From NCBI GenBank assembly GCA_021736565.1, contig JAIPFO010000221.1, forward strand, positions 1 through 6,503: a DNA stretch of 6,503 nt, read 5' to 3'. Positions 1-5,759 of this stretch are shown here, one piece after another. The DNA comes from Phycisphaerae bacterium. GTDB taxonomy: Bacteria; Planctomycetota; Phycisphaerae; Sedimentisphaerales; SM23-30. Made by a program: the position numbers and the translations under genes. The notes under the pieces were generated by a model. The model was given only the letters and a program-made list of their open reading frames with translations, made no database searches and was not told the DNA's origin. Each line of letters begins with the position of its first letter. Positions within the stretch are counted from its first letter, which is position 1.

Positions 1-1
1 G

Positions 2-367
2 ACCGAGGTCCTCGGAGACGAAAACGGCTGGGTTAAGGGCATTGGTTGTATCCGGATGACACTGGGAGAGCCGGACGCTTCCGGCCGCCGCCGTCCGGTC
101 CCTATTGAAGGCTCGGAATTCACCCTTGACTGCGACCTGGTGATCGTGGCGATCGGGATCCATGCCAATCCACTGCTGACCCAGGCGACCCCCGAGTTAA
201 CTCTCAATAAATGGGGCTATATTGAAATCGACGATCACTTTGAAACCTCTATTCCGGCGGTATTCGCCGGCGGCGACATCGTCCGGGGCGCCGCTACGGT
301 GATCCTGGCGATGGGCGACGGGAAAAAAGCCGCCCAGAATATCGACGCCTATCTGAAAGCAAAATAG
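2..367 (+). CDS. gltA: Glutamate synthase small-subunit-type FAD/NAD(P)-binding oxidoreductase, C-terminal part (5' end outside window)
   Basis: The open frame runs in from the window edge (reading T-E-V-L-G-D-E-N-G-W at its start) and gives 121 residues ending at a TAG. Seen: 'DLVIVAIGIHANP' (about residues 46-58), then 'NKWGYIEID', then the hallmark 'VFAGGDIVRGAATVILAMGD' followed by GKKAA. That last block is the C-terminal FAD-contacting segment of pyridine-nucleotide-disulfide oxidoreductases in the homotetrameric NADPH glutamate synthase / GltD / NfnB group. In that family these flavoproteins pass NAD(P)H electrons through FAD and N-terminal Fe-S clusters, either to glutamate synthesis or to ferredoxin bifurcation; the part that would separate these roles lies upstream. 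The wording of the C-terminus is closest to the stand-alone GltA/NfnB type, so the symbol is tentative and does not mean citrate synthase. An internal ATG at 56 is not the start, because homology continues upstream. The zinc-ribbon gene follows after 53 bp with no terminator. Confidence 0.9.
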   Translation, partial: TEVLGDENGWVKGIGCIRMTLGEPDASGRRRPVPIEGSEFTLDCDLVIVAIGIHANPLLTQATPELTLNKWGYIEIDDHFETSIPAVFAGGDIVRGAATVILAMGDGKKAAQNIDAYLKAK

Positions 368-406
368 CCGCCAGCGTCATCCGCATTTTTAACGTGGACA
401 TCATTT

Positions 407-413
407 AAAGGAG
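407..413 (+). promoter_or_regulatory. Shine-Dalgarno that decides the zinc-ribbon gene start
   Basis: AAAGGAG lies 7 nt before the ATG at 421 but only 1 nt before the in-frame ATG at 415. Ordinary spacing favours the second ATG, which also places the first zinc-binding Cys at residue 3. Confidence 0.75.
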
Positions 414-420
414 AATGGCC

Positions 421-969
421 ATGCAATGCCCAGTATGTAAAGATGTTGTGCTTTCGAATGAGACGCTTGCCGAGGACCTCCTGGCCAAAGCCTGCCGGAA
501 GTGTCAGGGCCGATGGCTGCCCTCTTTTCACTATTGGAAATGGCTGGATTCGCAGGGTCTTGTCCTGACCGAAAAACCACTTGAGCGCGTCACAAACGTG
601 GCGACGAATGATTCCGGGGCGGGCAAACTTTGTCCGGAATGCGGTCATTTTTTACGCCACAACAAGGTGGGCCATGGCATTGATTTCTGCCTGGACCGCT
701 GCAATCATTGCGGGGGCGTGTGGTTTGATCACAACGAGTGGGAGATCCTGGTCAGCCGGAACATGCACTGCCAGGTACACTATATATTCAGTGCGGCCTG
801 GCAAAAACGGATCCAGGATGAAGAGCGTGAAATGACCTTCGAGCAACGGGTCGAGAAAATCGTGGGTAAAAATGACTATGCCCGGCTGAAAGAGGTTGCC
901 CGGTGGATCGCCGAGAATGACCACAAGGAGACGTTGCTCAGCTATCTTCAAAACGCGTCAAAGGCGTAA
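421..969 (+). CDS. Double TFIIB-type zinc-ribbon protein of unknown function
   Basis: A 182-residue cytoplasmic protein with no signal peptide or membrane segment. It carries two zf-TFIIB-like zinc ribbons in tandem. The first has Cys3/Cys6 and Cys25/Cys28 ('CPVC' ... 'CRKCQGRWL'). The second has Cys71/Cys74 and Cys94/Cys97 ('CPECGHFL' ... 'LDRCNHCGGVWFDHNEWE'). Both show the family's C-x-x-C-G/Q-G-x-W ending, so the two look like an internal duplication in which the second copy is the more canonical. Residues from about 120 to 182 are charged and probably helical ('WQKRIQDEEREMTFEQRVEKI'-like), without a recognised fold. Family members bind zinc structurally; partner and role are not known to me. 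The start was chosen by Shine-Dalgarno spacing. It lies 53 bp after the glutamate-synthase-type gene on the same strand with no visible terminator between, so co-transcription is likely, but this does not reveal its job. Confidence 0.85.
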   Translation: MQCPVCKDVVLSNETLAEDLLAKACRKCQGRWLPSFHYWKWLDSQGLVLTEKPLERVTNVATNDSGAGKLCPECGHFLRHNKVGHGIDFCLDRCNHCGGVWFDHNEWEILVSRNMHCQVHYIFSAAWQKRIQDEEREMTFEQRVEKIVGKNDYARLKEVARWIAENDHKETLLSYLQNASKA

Positions 970-1017
970 TGCGCTAACCGACACGTGCCGGAACCTGCCC
1001 CGTGGGGCCGCACAATA

Positions 1018-1039
1018 CCAGGGCGTCCTGGCCATTTTT
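1018..1039 (+). terminator. Weak candidate rho-independent terminator after the zinc-ribbon gene
   Basis: CCAGG-gcgt-CCTGG (1018-1031) forms a 5-bp stem with a 4-nt loop, and TTTTT follows at 1035-1039 after three intervening bases. A GC palindrome, GCCCCGTGGGGC (997-1008), sits just upstream. The stem is short and the T-run is slightly offset, so this is only a candidate. Confidence 0.35.
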
Positions 1040-1066
1040 CGCAAGAATTACTTGTAAGAGACTCAC

Positions 1067-1081
1067 CGGGCGTTCGGCCCG
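1067..1081 (-). terminator. GC hairpin just downstream of the secreted-protein gene
   Basis: CGGGC-GTTCG-GCCCG is a perfect 5-bp stem, 8 nt beyond the stop codon at 1090 on the minus strand. No T-run follows it in that direction, so it may be an mRNA 3'-end stabiliser or a poor terminator, or have no role. Confidence 0.25.
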
Positions 1082-1089
1082 TTACCGCG

Positions 1090-2214
1090 CTACCTGCCGA
1101 GATTCCCACGACTGGTGGTTTCCATTTGAGTTTTTGGCAGTATATAGAAATTGTTTTTATACGTACTTTTTCTGCCGGATATTTTGAATTTAATTGCGCG
1201 GGAGGTTCGGTCGATTTTCATTTTCATTTCTTCGAGGGCCTTGCAGGGGTGCACAATAATGGGCGTCGATGTCGTGCTCGAGAGGAACACAAATTCGTAG
1301 CATTTATCGTTAGCATTAAATCGCAGATAGCCGAGGCGATTTGGCATCCAGTCTCCATCTTTCCACTTGGACATCTCGGTTGTTTGATTGCCGCTACTGG
1401 CCGTTACATCGGGGTTTTTCGTTGTTGAATTATTTTGTTCAGGACCGTTGGCATTCTCCGGCCGGGCTTCCAGGATATGGGGGCGGGGAACGTTCAGCAG
1501 TATGTTCCGAAGGTTTTCGGCGAGCATTAGTTTCTGCCTTTGTTCCTCTTTCTTTTCCGGCTGGTTCTCAACGATCTCACTGGTGTTATTGTTAAGCATC
1601 GCGTCTAATTTCGAGACCGGCTTGACTGTTGAGCCGGTCGGGGGCTCGCCAAAGGTTGACCCGGTGGCCACCAGCGATATTAGAATAAAATTTCTTTTCT
1701 CATAGACGGTCACTTCGCCCCATATTCTGAAAGTGATCTCCAGGTTCACTTTCTCGCCGCAGACCCGGGTCATGGAGGTGAGCCACTTATTGGGGAGTAT
1801 TTCTATTGGGACGGTAAATTGTTCAGACTCCTTGAGTGACTTACCGGATGGATCTGACGGGCTGTCATTTGTTAGCGGGCCGGCGGTTTGGCGGCTTGAC
1901 GATTCGGTCGTGACCCTGGCTTTGACCGGCGTGGGCTTCCCCGGGGTCATGACAAGAAACCATCGGCCATCCTCATGGCGGGCGAGTTTGCACTTCCGGT
2001 CAATAATCATGTTCCCTTCCGGGAGGATAAATTGTGTTTTCTGGAGTTCCTGGCTCGTGAAGCCCCCGGCATGGGATTGGATCTCCGCAGGGACATCAAT
2101 GGCTTGAGCAGGGCCTGTTTCTGACGCGTGGCTGGCGGGTGCAGGCCCCTGGCCACTGGCGGTGAGAGACAGGGTCATCAGGACCATCGACAGGTTAATA
2201 ATGTGGTGATTCAT
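1090..2214 (-). CDS. Secreted protein with an internally duplicated domain (planctomycete-type, function unknown)
   Basis: A 374-residue protein. The start at 2214 is preferred over an in-frame ATG at 2313: AGGAG sits 8 nt upstream of 2214, and translation from there begins with a short signal peptide ('MNHHIINLSMVLMTLSLTAS', likely cleaved near 'ASHA'), so the product is exported. Two copies of one module are visible. Copy 1 (about 63-182) reads 'LPEGNMIIDRKCKLARHEDG', RWFLVM, then 'VPIEILPNKWLTSM' and 'IWGEVTVYEKRNFILI'. Copy 2 (about 288-360) reads 'MPNRLGYLRF', YEFVF, 'TPIIVHPCKALEEM' and 'ISGRKSTYKNNFYIL'. Copy 1 is split by a Ser/Thr/Pro-rich insert (about 92-132), and a charged then Asn/Thr-rich linker (about 183-287) separates the copies. 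From memory the module matches uncharacterised planctomycete proteins ending in a 'G.VTEYRGRNYLLL'-like strand; I know no function. The LOG-family gene lies 131 bp upstream on the same strand. Confidence 0.8.
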   Translation of the reverse strand: MNHHIINLSMVLMTLSLTASGQGPAPASHASETGPAQAIDVPAEIQSHAGGFTSQELQKTQFILPEGNMIIDRKCKLARHEDGRWFLVMTPGKPTPVKARVTTESSSRQTAGPLTNDSPSDPSGKSLKESEQFTVPIEILPNKWLTSMTRVCGEKVNLEITFRIWGEVTVYEKRNFILISLVATGSTFGEPPTGSTVKPVSKLDAMLNNNTSEIVENQPEKKEEQRQKLMLAENLRNILLNVPRPHILEARPENANGPEQNNSTTKNPDVTASSGNQTTEMSKWKDGDWMPNRLGYLRFNANDKCYEFVFLSSTTSTPIIVHPCKALEEMKMKIDRTSRAIKFKISGRKSTYKNNFYILPKTQMETTSRGNLGR

Positions 2215-2222
2215 CAGGTGAT

Positions 2223-2227
2223 CTCCT
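2223..2227 (-). promoter_or_regulatory. Shine-Dalgarno of the secreted-protein gene
   Basis: AGGAG on the minus strand, 8 nt before the ATG whose product begins with a signal peptide. It decides the start at 2214 over the upstream in-frame ATG at 2313, whose own ATG overlaps a TATAAT. Confidence 0.7.
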
Positions 2228-2265
2228 ATAGAAGAGGCCGGCGTCATGTCGCCAGCATCAAAATG

Positions 2266-2317
2266 ATTGTAAAGCGTTGTCTCTGTCTTTGAATCGGCAT
2301 TTTCAGAGGTCATTATA
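2266..2317 (-). promoter_or_regulatory. Candidate -10 elements for the secreted-protein gene
   Basis: Two minus-strand -10-like hexamers lie in the 131-bp gap below the LOG gene. A perfect TATAAT occupies 2312-2317, with only a poor, short-spaced TCGACG as -35. A TACAAT occupies 2266-2271, preceded at 16-bp spacing by TTCAAA. They would give leaders of roughly 90 or 45 nt. Either would let the secreted protein be transcribed apart from LOG. Confidence 0.35.
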
Positions 2318-2345
2318 GACTTTTGAGGTCTGCGTCGATCGCGGG

Positions 2346-2888
2346 TTACATTTTATCGGCGAAAAATTCATTAAGAATACTGACGACATCGTCCAAAGAA
2401 TCGACAAAATGAAACTGGTGGCCATCGGTCTGGCGGGTCTTGATGATGGTCTCATACACAGGCTTCCAAAACGCTCCCAGGCAGATCAGGGGCGCATCGG
2501 AAAGGAATTTTTTGTTCATCAGTTCCCAGCAGGTAACAAGTTCCAATAATGTCCCGGTACTTCCGGGCAGAATAATGTACGCATCGGCCAGCCGGATCAA
2601 GGTATTGAGCCGTTGTGTGAGATCTTTAGTCCGTATCTCCTTGTCGATCCATGGGTTAGGGCCACTTGGCCCAAAGGCATCACAGGTCACCCCGGTCGAA
2701 AGCCCGCCGGCGTCCCTGACGCCCCTGGCGGAAGCGGCCATCGTCCCTTTATACCCGCCATTGACAATATTGTACCCCCCCGCTCCCAGAGCCTGTCCGA
2801 GTTGATACGCCAGTAAATATGGCTGAGAATCGGCCGTCGGTTCAGACGCCCCGAATACCGCAATAGTTTTAGGGATAACATCCATCAT
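2346..2888 (-). CDS. LOG-family (lysine-decarboxylase-like) Rossmann nucleotide-binding protein
   Basis: A 180-residue cytoplasmic protein of the LOG / 'possible lysine decarboxylase' fold. Best-known members are cytokinin-riboside-5'-monophosphate phosphoribohydrolases that release a base from a nucleoside monophosphate; bacterial relatives are mostly uncharacterised. Seen: 'KTIAVFGASEP' (residues 7-17, first strand and nucleotide loop), 'NGGYKGTM' (43-50), 'RLNTLIRLADAYIILP' (93-108) and the signature loop P108-G109-S110-T111-G112-T113-L114-L115-E116. Catalytic candidates Arg94 and Glu116 are present. The usual PGGxGTxxE has Ser110 (codon AGT, 2559-2561) in place of the second Gly. Two ATGs are adjacent (2888, 2885); an in-frame TTG at 2975 would add 29 residues with no family resemblance and no Shine-Dalgarno. 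No Shine-Dalgarno precedes 2888 either, which fits a leaderless mRNA from the -10 just upstream. The natural substrate cannot be told from sequence. Confidence 0.85.
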   Translation of the reverse strand: MMDVIPKTIAVFGASEPTADSQPYLLAYQLGQALGAGGYNIVNGGYKGTMAASARGVRDAGGLSTGVTCDAFGPSGPNPWIDKEIRTKDLTQRLNTLIRLADAYIILPGSTGTLLELVTCWELMNKKFLSDAPLICLGAFWKPVYETIIKTRQTDGHQFHFVDSLDDVVSILNEFFADKM

Positions 2889-2897
2889 AGTGGCATC

Positions 2898-2925
2898 ATT
2901 GTACCAAAGCGCAGAAGTAATACAA
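2898..2925 (-). promoter_or_regulatory. Candidate promoter of the LOG gene (possibly leaderless)
   Basis: On the minus strand: TTGTAT (2920-2925), a 16-bp spacer, then TACAAT (2898-2903) preceded by TGG, giving an extended -10 (TGn-TACAAT). A start about 7 nt on would fall at 2889-2891, right at the ATG at 2888. No Shine-Dalgarno is present there. Confidence 0.4.
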
Positions 2926-3043
2926 GCAGGAGTTGCGATTATTGGATTTACGGGGGCTGAATTATCTTTTGGCAAGTCATATTCAGGCCGTCCAGGAAAT
3001 TATTTTTATCAAATAGACTTTTTTATCGTCCCTATTATACGTT

Positions 3044-3082
3044 TTAAAGGGCATTTTTCATATCTTAAAGCGTATAAATGCC
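3044..3082. repeat. Inverted repeat and phased direct repeat upstream of the kinase
   Basis: GGCATTT (3050-3056) and AAATGCC (3076-3082) are a perfect 7-bp inverted repeat with a 19-nt centre. TTAAAG occurs at 3044-3049 and again at 3065-3070, exactly 21 bp apart, about two helical turns. It could be an operator or a leader hairpin. In an AT-rich stretch it may also be chance. Confidence 0.35.
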
Positions 3083-3173
3083 ATGAAGGTTACTAAAAAG
3101 TGAGACGATGAACTCCAGATAAAAGAGTTGAATCGATATTAACTTGTTGCTATTTATTGTCGATGAAAGGGGC

Positions 3174-5612
3174 ATGAGTAAAAAGCGTGATTATAAAAAC
3201 ATGGTAAGGCGTTTTTCAATCGCCATGATTGGCTTCATTATCCTGTTCTCACTGTTCATGACGTACCGTGTCTGGTCGTCGAGTAATGACCATCTGAATA
3301 ACCTGCTGGCCAAGCAGGCCGACCTGGCTTTGGAATTTGACATTTCAGTTCGCCACTATGTTACCGAGCATATCCGGCCGTTTGCTCAAAAGCACGTCGG
3401 CCAGGATGATTTTGTGGCGGAAACCATGTCCACCTCCTTTATCGCCCGAAGTGTCTTTAACAAGGTCCGCCAGAGATATCCGAGCTATATTCTCAAGTTA
3501 TCATCGGATAGCCCCCGAAATCCGGCGAATCAAGCGTCTCCGGAAGAGTTAAAAATTATCGAGTATTTCAATGAGAATCCTAAAACTCAGCGATGGTCGG
3601 GTCAGATACAAATAGACGGCATTGACTATTATGCGTCCTTTAACGCCCGACGCATGAAGAAAAGCTGCCTGGAATGCCATGGCAACCCTGAAGATTCGCC
3701 ACGATCCATACTGAAGCGTTATGGCCGGGATGCGGGATTTAATCGTCCGATCGGAGAGGTCGTTGCGATGGATACCGTCGCGATCCCAATGGCCCAGGCC
3801 CGTACCGAAATCGCAGCCAGTACCATCAAAGACTCGATACTTCTGATCGTGGGGCTCTGTATTTTTGCGACGACGATCTACCTGGTGTTCAGAAAAATGG
3901 TTCAACATATTCAACACCAAAATAACTTTTTAACCACGGTCTTAAATTCCATAACGCATCCCTTTTATGTTATAGATATCCGGGATTACACCATTGTTCA
4001 GGCCAATGAGGTCTCGGGGCTTGATACGACCGGTGAGAAGATCCCCTGCTATAAACATACCCATAACCTCAATGCCCCCTGTGATGAGCCGGGCAACCTG
4101 TGCCCCCTGAAAGCGGTGGTCGAAAAGAAGGAATCGGTGACCGTTGAGCATATTCATCACAATGAAGGGGGTGCCGATCAATACCTGGAAGTCCGGGCAT
4201 TTCCGATATTTGACGCCAAAGGCGAGGTTTGCCAGGTGATCGAGTCGGTCATGGATATCACCGAACGCAAGACGATGGAAAAAGAGCTGAAACAAAGCCG
4301 GGATGAATTAGAAAGCCAGGTGCAGCGTCGAACCCTCCAGCTCAAAAAGAGTCAGGAACAGTTAGAGCTGGCGGTTGATGGTGCGGCCCTGGGCATGTGG
4401 GACTGGAATATTCAAACAGGCCACGTCTACGTTAATCGTCAGTGGACCGAAACATTGGGGTACGCTCAAGGCGAGATAAAACCGAACCTGGAAGCGATTA
4501 AATCGCTCATTCACCCGGAGGACCGTTCACATGTTGAAGAGGCCATAGAATGTAACCTTTCCCGCGCGGCCTTTTTTCATGAATATGAGTTTCGGATGCG
4601 TTGCAAGTCGGGAGAATGGCTATGGATATTGGCCCGGGGTAAAGTGGTGGAATATGACAAAGAGGGTCATCCCCTGCGACATGCCGGTTCGCAGTTAGAC
4701 ATTACCTCTCGCAAGCGTGCTGAAGACGAATTAAAAATGCATCGTGCGCATTTAGAGACCATGGTAAGAGAGCGTACCGACGAATTGAACGCTGTGAACC
4801 AGCAACTGACCCAGAACGCCGAAAATGCCCGTCAACTGGCGGATGAGGCTAATGTGGCGAACCAGGCAAAAAGTGAGTTTCTGGCCAATATGAGCCATGA
4901 GATACGCACCCCCATGAATGCGATCATTGGCTTTAGTGACATTCTCTCGCAGGAAGAAGGTCTATCCGAATCGCAACTGGCGTACGTCGGTTTTATTCGC
5001 AATTCGGGAAAAAATCTTCTGGCGATCGTTAATGACATTCTGGACCTGTCGAAAATTGAAGCGGGGAAACTGAAAATTGAAATGCTTGAATGTAACCTGA
5101 GTGACATTTTAGCGAATGTTAAGTTACTGGCACAGGGCGATGCGCAGCAGAAAGGCCTTGACTTTCAACTTCTCCTGGCCGATGACCTGCCAGAGATCCT
5201 CAAGATAGACTCGGCCCGTCTGAGGCAGTGTTTGATCAATTTGATCAGTAACGCCATTAAATTTACGGACCAGGGGTATGTCACCCTGAAGATCGGTCTC
5301 GGGCAGAATTCGCCCCTTCCAATGATCGACTTCATGGTTGAAGATTCCGGGATCGGGATATCGCCGGATAAGACCGAGTCGATATTTGAATCGTTTAACC
5401 AGGCCGATTGCAGTACAACGCGTAAATATGGCGGGACAGGTTTGGGCCTTACGATAACCAAACACCTGGCTGAACTGATGGGTGGTGACGTTACGGTACA
5501 AAGTGAGCCCGGTCGGGGATCGGTCTTCTGCTTACGTATTCCGTTGGTCTTGCACGATGAACATGATGACATGCGATTAAACATCTATGAGACGGACCAA
5601 GTTTGCCAATGA
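3174..5612 (+). CDS. Membrane histidine kinase with periplasmic c-haem (Tll0287/DUF3365-like) sensor, two PAS domains, no receiver
   Basis: An 812-residue inner-membrane sensor kinase. Order: TM1 (about 14-34); periplasmic domain of about 185 residues with 'SCLECHGNP' (Cys165, Cys168, His169, codons 3666-3680), a c-type haem site in the style of Tll0287-like/DUF3365 domains; TM2 (about 221-239); PAS 1 (about 251-365) with a Cys/His cluster C292-x2-H295-x-H297-x5-C303-x6-C310-P-L; short coiled coil; PAS 2 of PAS_3 type (about 395-515, 'GMWDWNIQTG', 'HPEDR', 'GEWLWI'); coiled coil; HisKA with 'NMSHEIRTPMNAIIGFSDIL' (phospho-acceptor His575, codon 4896-4898); HATPase with N-box 'LISNAIKF', G1 'DSGIGIS' and G2 'GGTGLGL'. 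It probably senses redox state or a gas ligand through haem and signals by autophosphorylation. The ATG at 3174 was chosen over TTG 3144 and ATG 3201; the only purine-rich stretch (AAAGGGG, 3166-3172) is just 1 nt away, so the start is uncertain. No receiver or partner regulator is in the window. Confidence 0.9.
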   Translation: MSKKRDYKNMVRRFSIAMIGFIILFSLFMTYRVWSSSNDHLNNLLAKQADLALEFDISVRHYVTEHIRPFAQKHVGQDDFVAETMSTSFIARSVFNKVRQRYPSYILKLSSDSPRNPANQASPEELKIIEYFNENPKTQRWSGQIQIDGIDYYASFNARRMKKSCLECHGNPEDSPRSILKRYGRDAGFNRPIGEVVAMDTVAIPMAQARTEIAASTIKDSILLIVGLCIFATTIYLVFRKMVQHIQHQNNFLTTVLNSITHPFYVIDIRDYTIVQANEVSGLDTTGEKIPCYKHTHNLNAPCDEPGNLCPLKAVVEKKESVTVEHIHHNEGGADQYLEVRAFPIFDAKGEVCQVIESVMDITERKTMEKELKQSRDELESQVQRRTLQLKKSQEQLELAVDGAALGMWDWNIQTGHVYVNRQWTETLGYAQGEIKPNLEAIKSLIHPEDRSHVEEAIECNLSRAAFFHEYEFRMRCKSGEWLWILARGKVVEYDKEGHPLRHAGSQLDITSRKRAEDELKMHRAHLETMVRERTDELNAVNQQLTQNAENARQLADEANVANQAKSEFLANMSHEIRTPMNAIIGFSDILSQEEGLSESQLAYVGFIRNSGKNLLAIVNDILDLSKIEAGKLKIEMLECNLSDILANVKLLAQGDAQQKGLDFQLLLADDLPEILKIDSARLRQCLINLISNAIKFTDQGYVTLKIGLGQNSPLPMIDFMVEDSGIGISPDKTESIFESFNQADCSTTRKYGGTGLGLTITKHLAELMGGDVTVQSEPGRGSVFCLRIPLVLHDEHDDMRLNIYETDQVCQ

Positions 5613-5615
5613 ATT

Positions 5616-5759
5616 TCAGCCAGCCCCCCTGCCAAACGCCGAGGATTTATGACGCCCCTGGTGATGGCCGCCCATCGGTGGTCGCACCATGATCTCCACA
5701 TTCCGCAATCGCTCGGCCATGGACGGTGGGAGATATTTATATCCCGTATCATTCGACAT
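5616..5759 (-). pseudogene. Truncated N-terminal fragment resembling a DUF58 protein
   Basis: A 47-codon ORF that begins within the last codons of the transporter gene (11-bp overlap, ATGTCGAATGA). It starts 6 nt after an AAAGGAG, so translation initiation looks genuine. The product begins 'MSNDTGYKYLPPSMAERL' and continues 'VEIMVRPPMGG' and 'HHQGRHKSSAFGRGAG'. From memory this lines up with the N-terminus of DUF58 proteins ('YL.P..l.rL..lel..r....G...GRH.S...G'), which are usually 300-450 residues and continue with an EFAE.R.Y..GD segment and 'DWR' that are absent here. The stop comes 3 bp from the kinase stop on the opposite strand. Removing one G from the six-G run (C on plus, 5624-5629) adds only about a dozen residues before another stop, so a frameshift alone does not restore the gene. 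Alternatives: a genuine small protein, or an assembly join. The family call is moderate. Confidence 0.5.

Larger units (their letters stand above)
2889..3173. other. Divergent AT-rich intergenic region between LOG and the sensor kinase
   Basis: About 285 bp without a supportable gene. It holds the LOG promoter candidate at the left. On the right is an inverted repeat (3050-3056 / 3076-3082), a smaller one AACTC/GAGTT (3111-3115 / 3125-3129), and several A/T-rich hexamers. No convincing promoter for the kinase was found; the best pair, TTGAAT (3128-3133) with TATTTA (3151-3156) at 17 bp, matches consensus poorly. The short plus-strand frame over 2890-3096 has no recognisable product. Confidence 0.6.

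Noticed and set aside
415..420. Upstream ATG at 415 as the zinc-ribbon gene start
   Set aside because: Only 1 nt separates it from the Shine-Dalgarno; the ATG at 421 has normal 7-nt spacing.
985..1428. 147-codon plus-strand frame opposite the secreted-protein gene
   Set aside because: It is antisense to a better-supported gene with signal peptide, Shine-Dalgarno and an internal repeat; no family resemblance.
2215..2313. 33-residue N-terminal extension of the secreted protein from the ATG at 2313
   Set aside because: It would bury the signal peptide inside the protein, the ATG overlaps a perfect TATAAT, and a good Shine-Dalgarno precedes 2214.
2889..2975. 29-residue N-terminal extension of the LOG protein from a TTG at 2975
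   Set aside because: It has no Shine-Dalgarno and no family resemblance, and it runs through the promoter candidate.
2890..3096. 68-codon plus-strand frame in the divergent intergenic region
   Set aside because: No recognisable product or Shine-Dalgarno, and it starts antisense to the LOG promoter region.
3128..3156. TTGAAT-17-TATTTA as the kinase promoter
   Set aside because: The -10 matches consensus at only three of six positions; too weak to list as a promoter.
2889..3173. Riboswitch, such as a cyclic-di-GMP type, ahead of the kinase
   Set aside because: No conserved aptamer core was recognised; only short simple inverted repeats are present.
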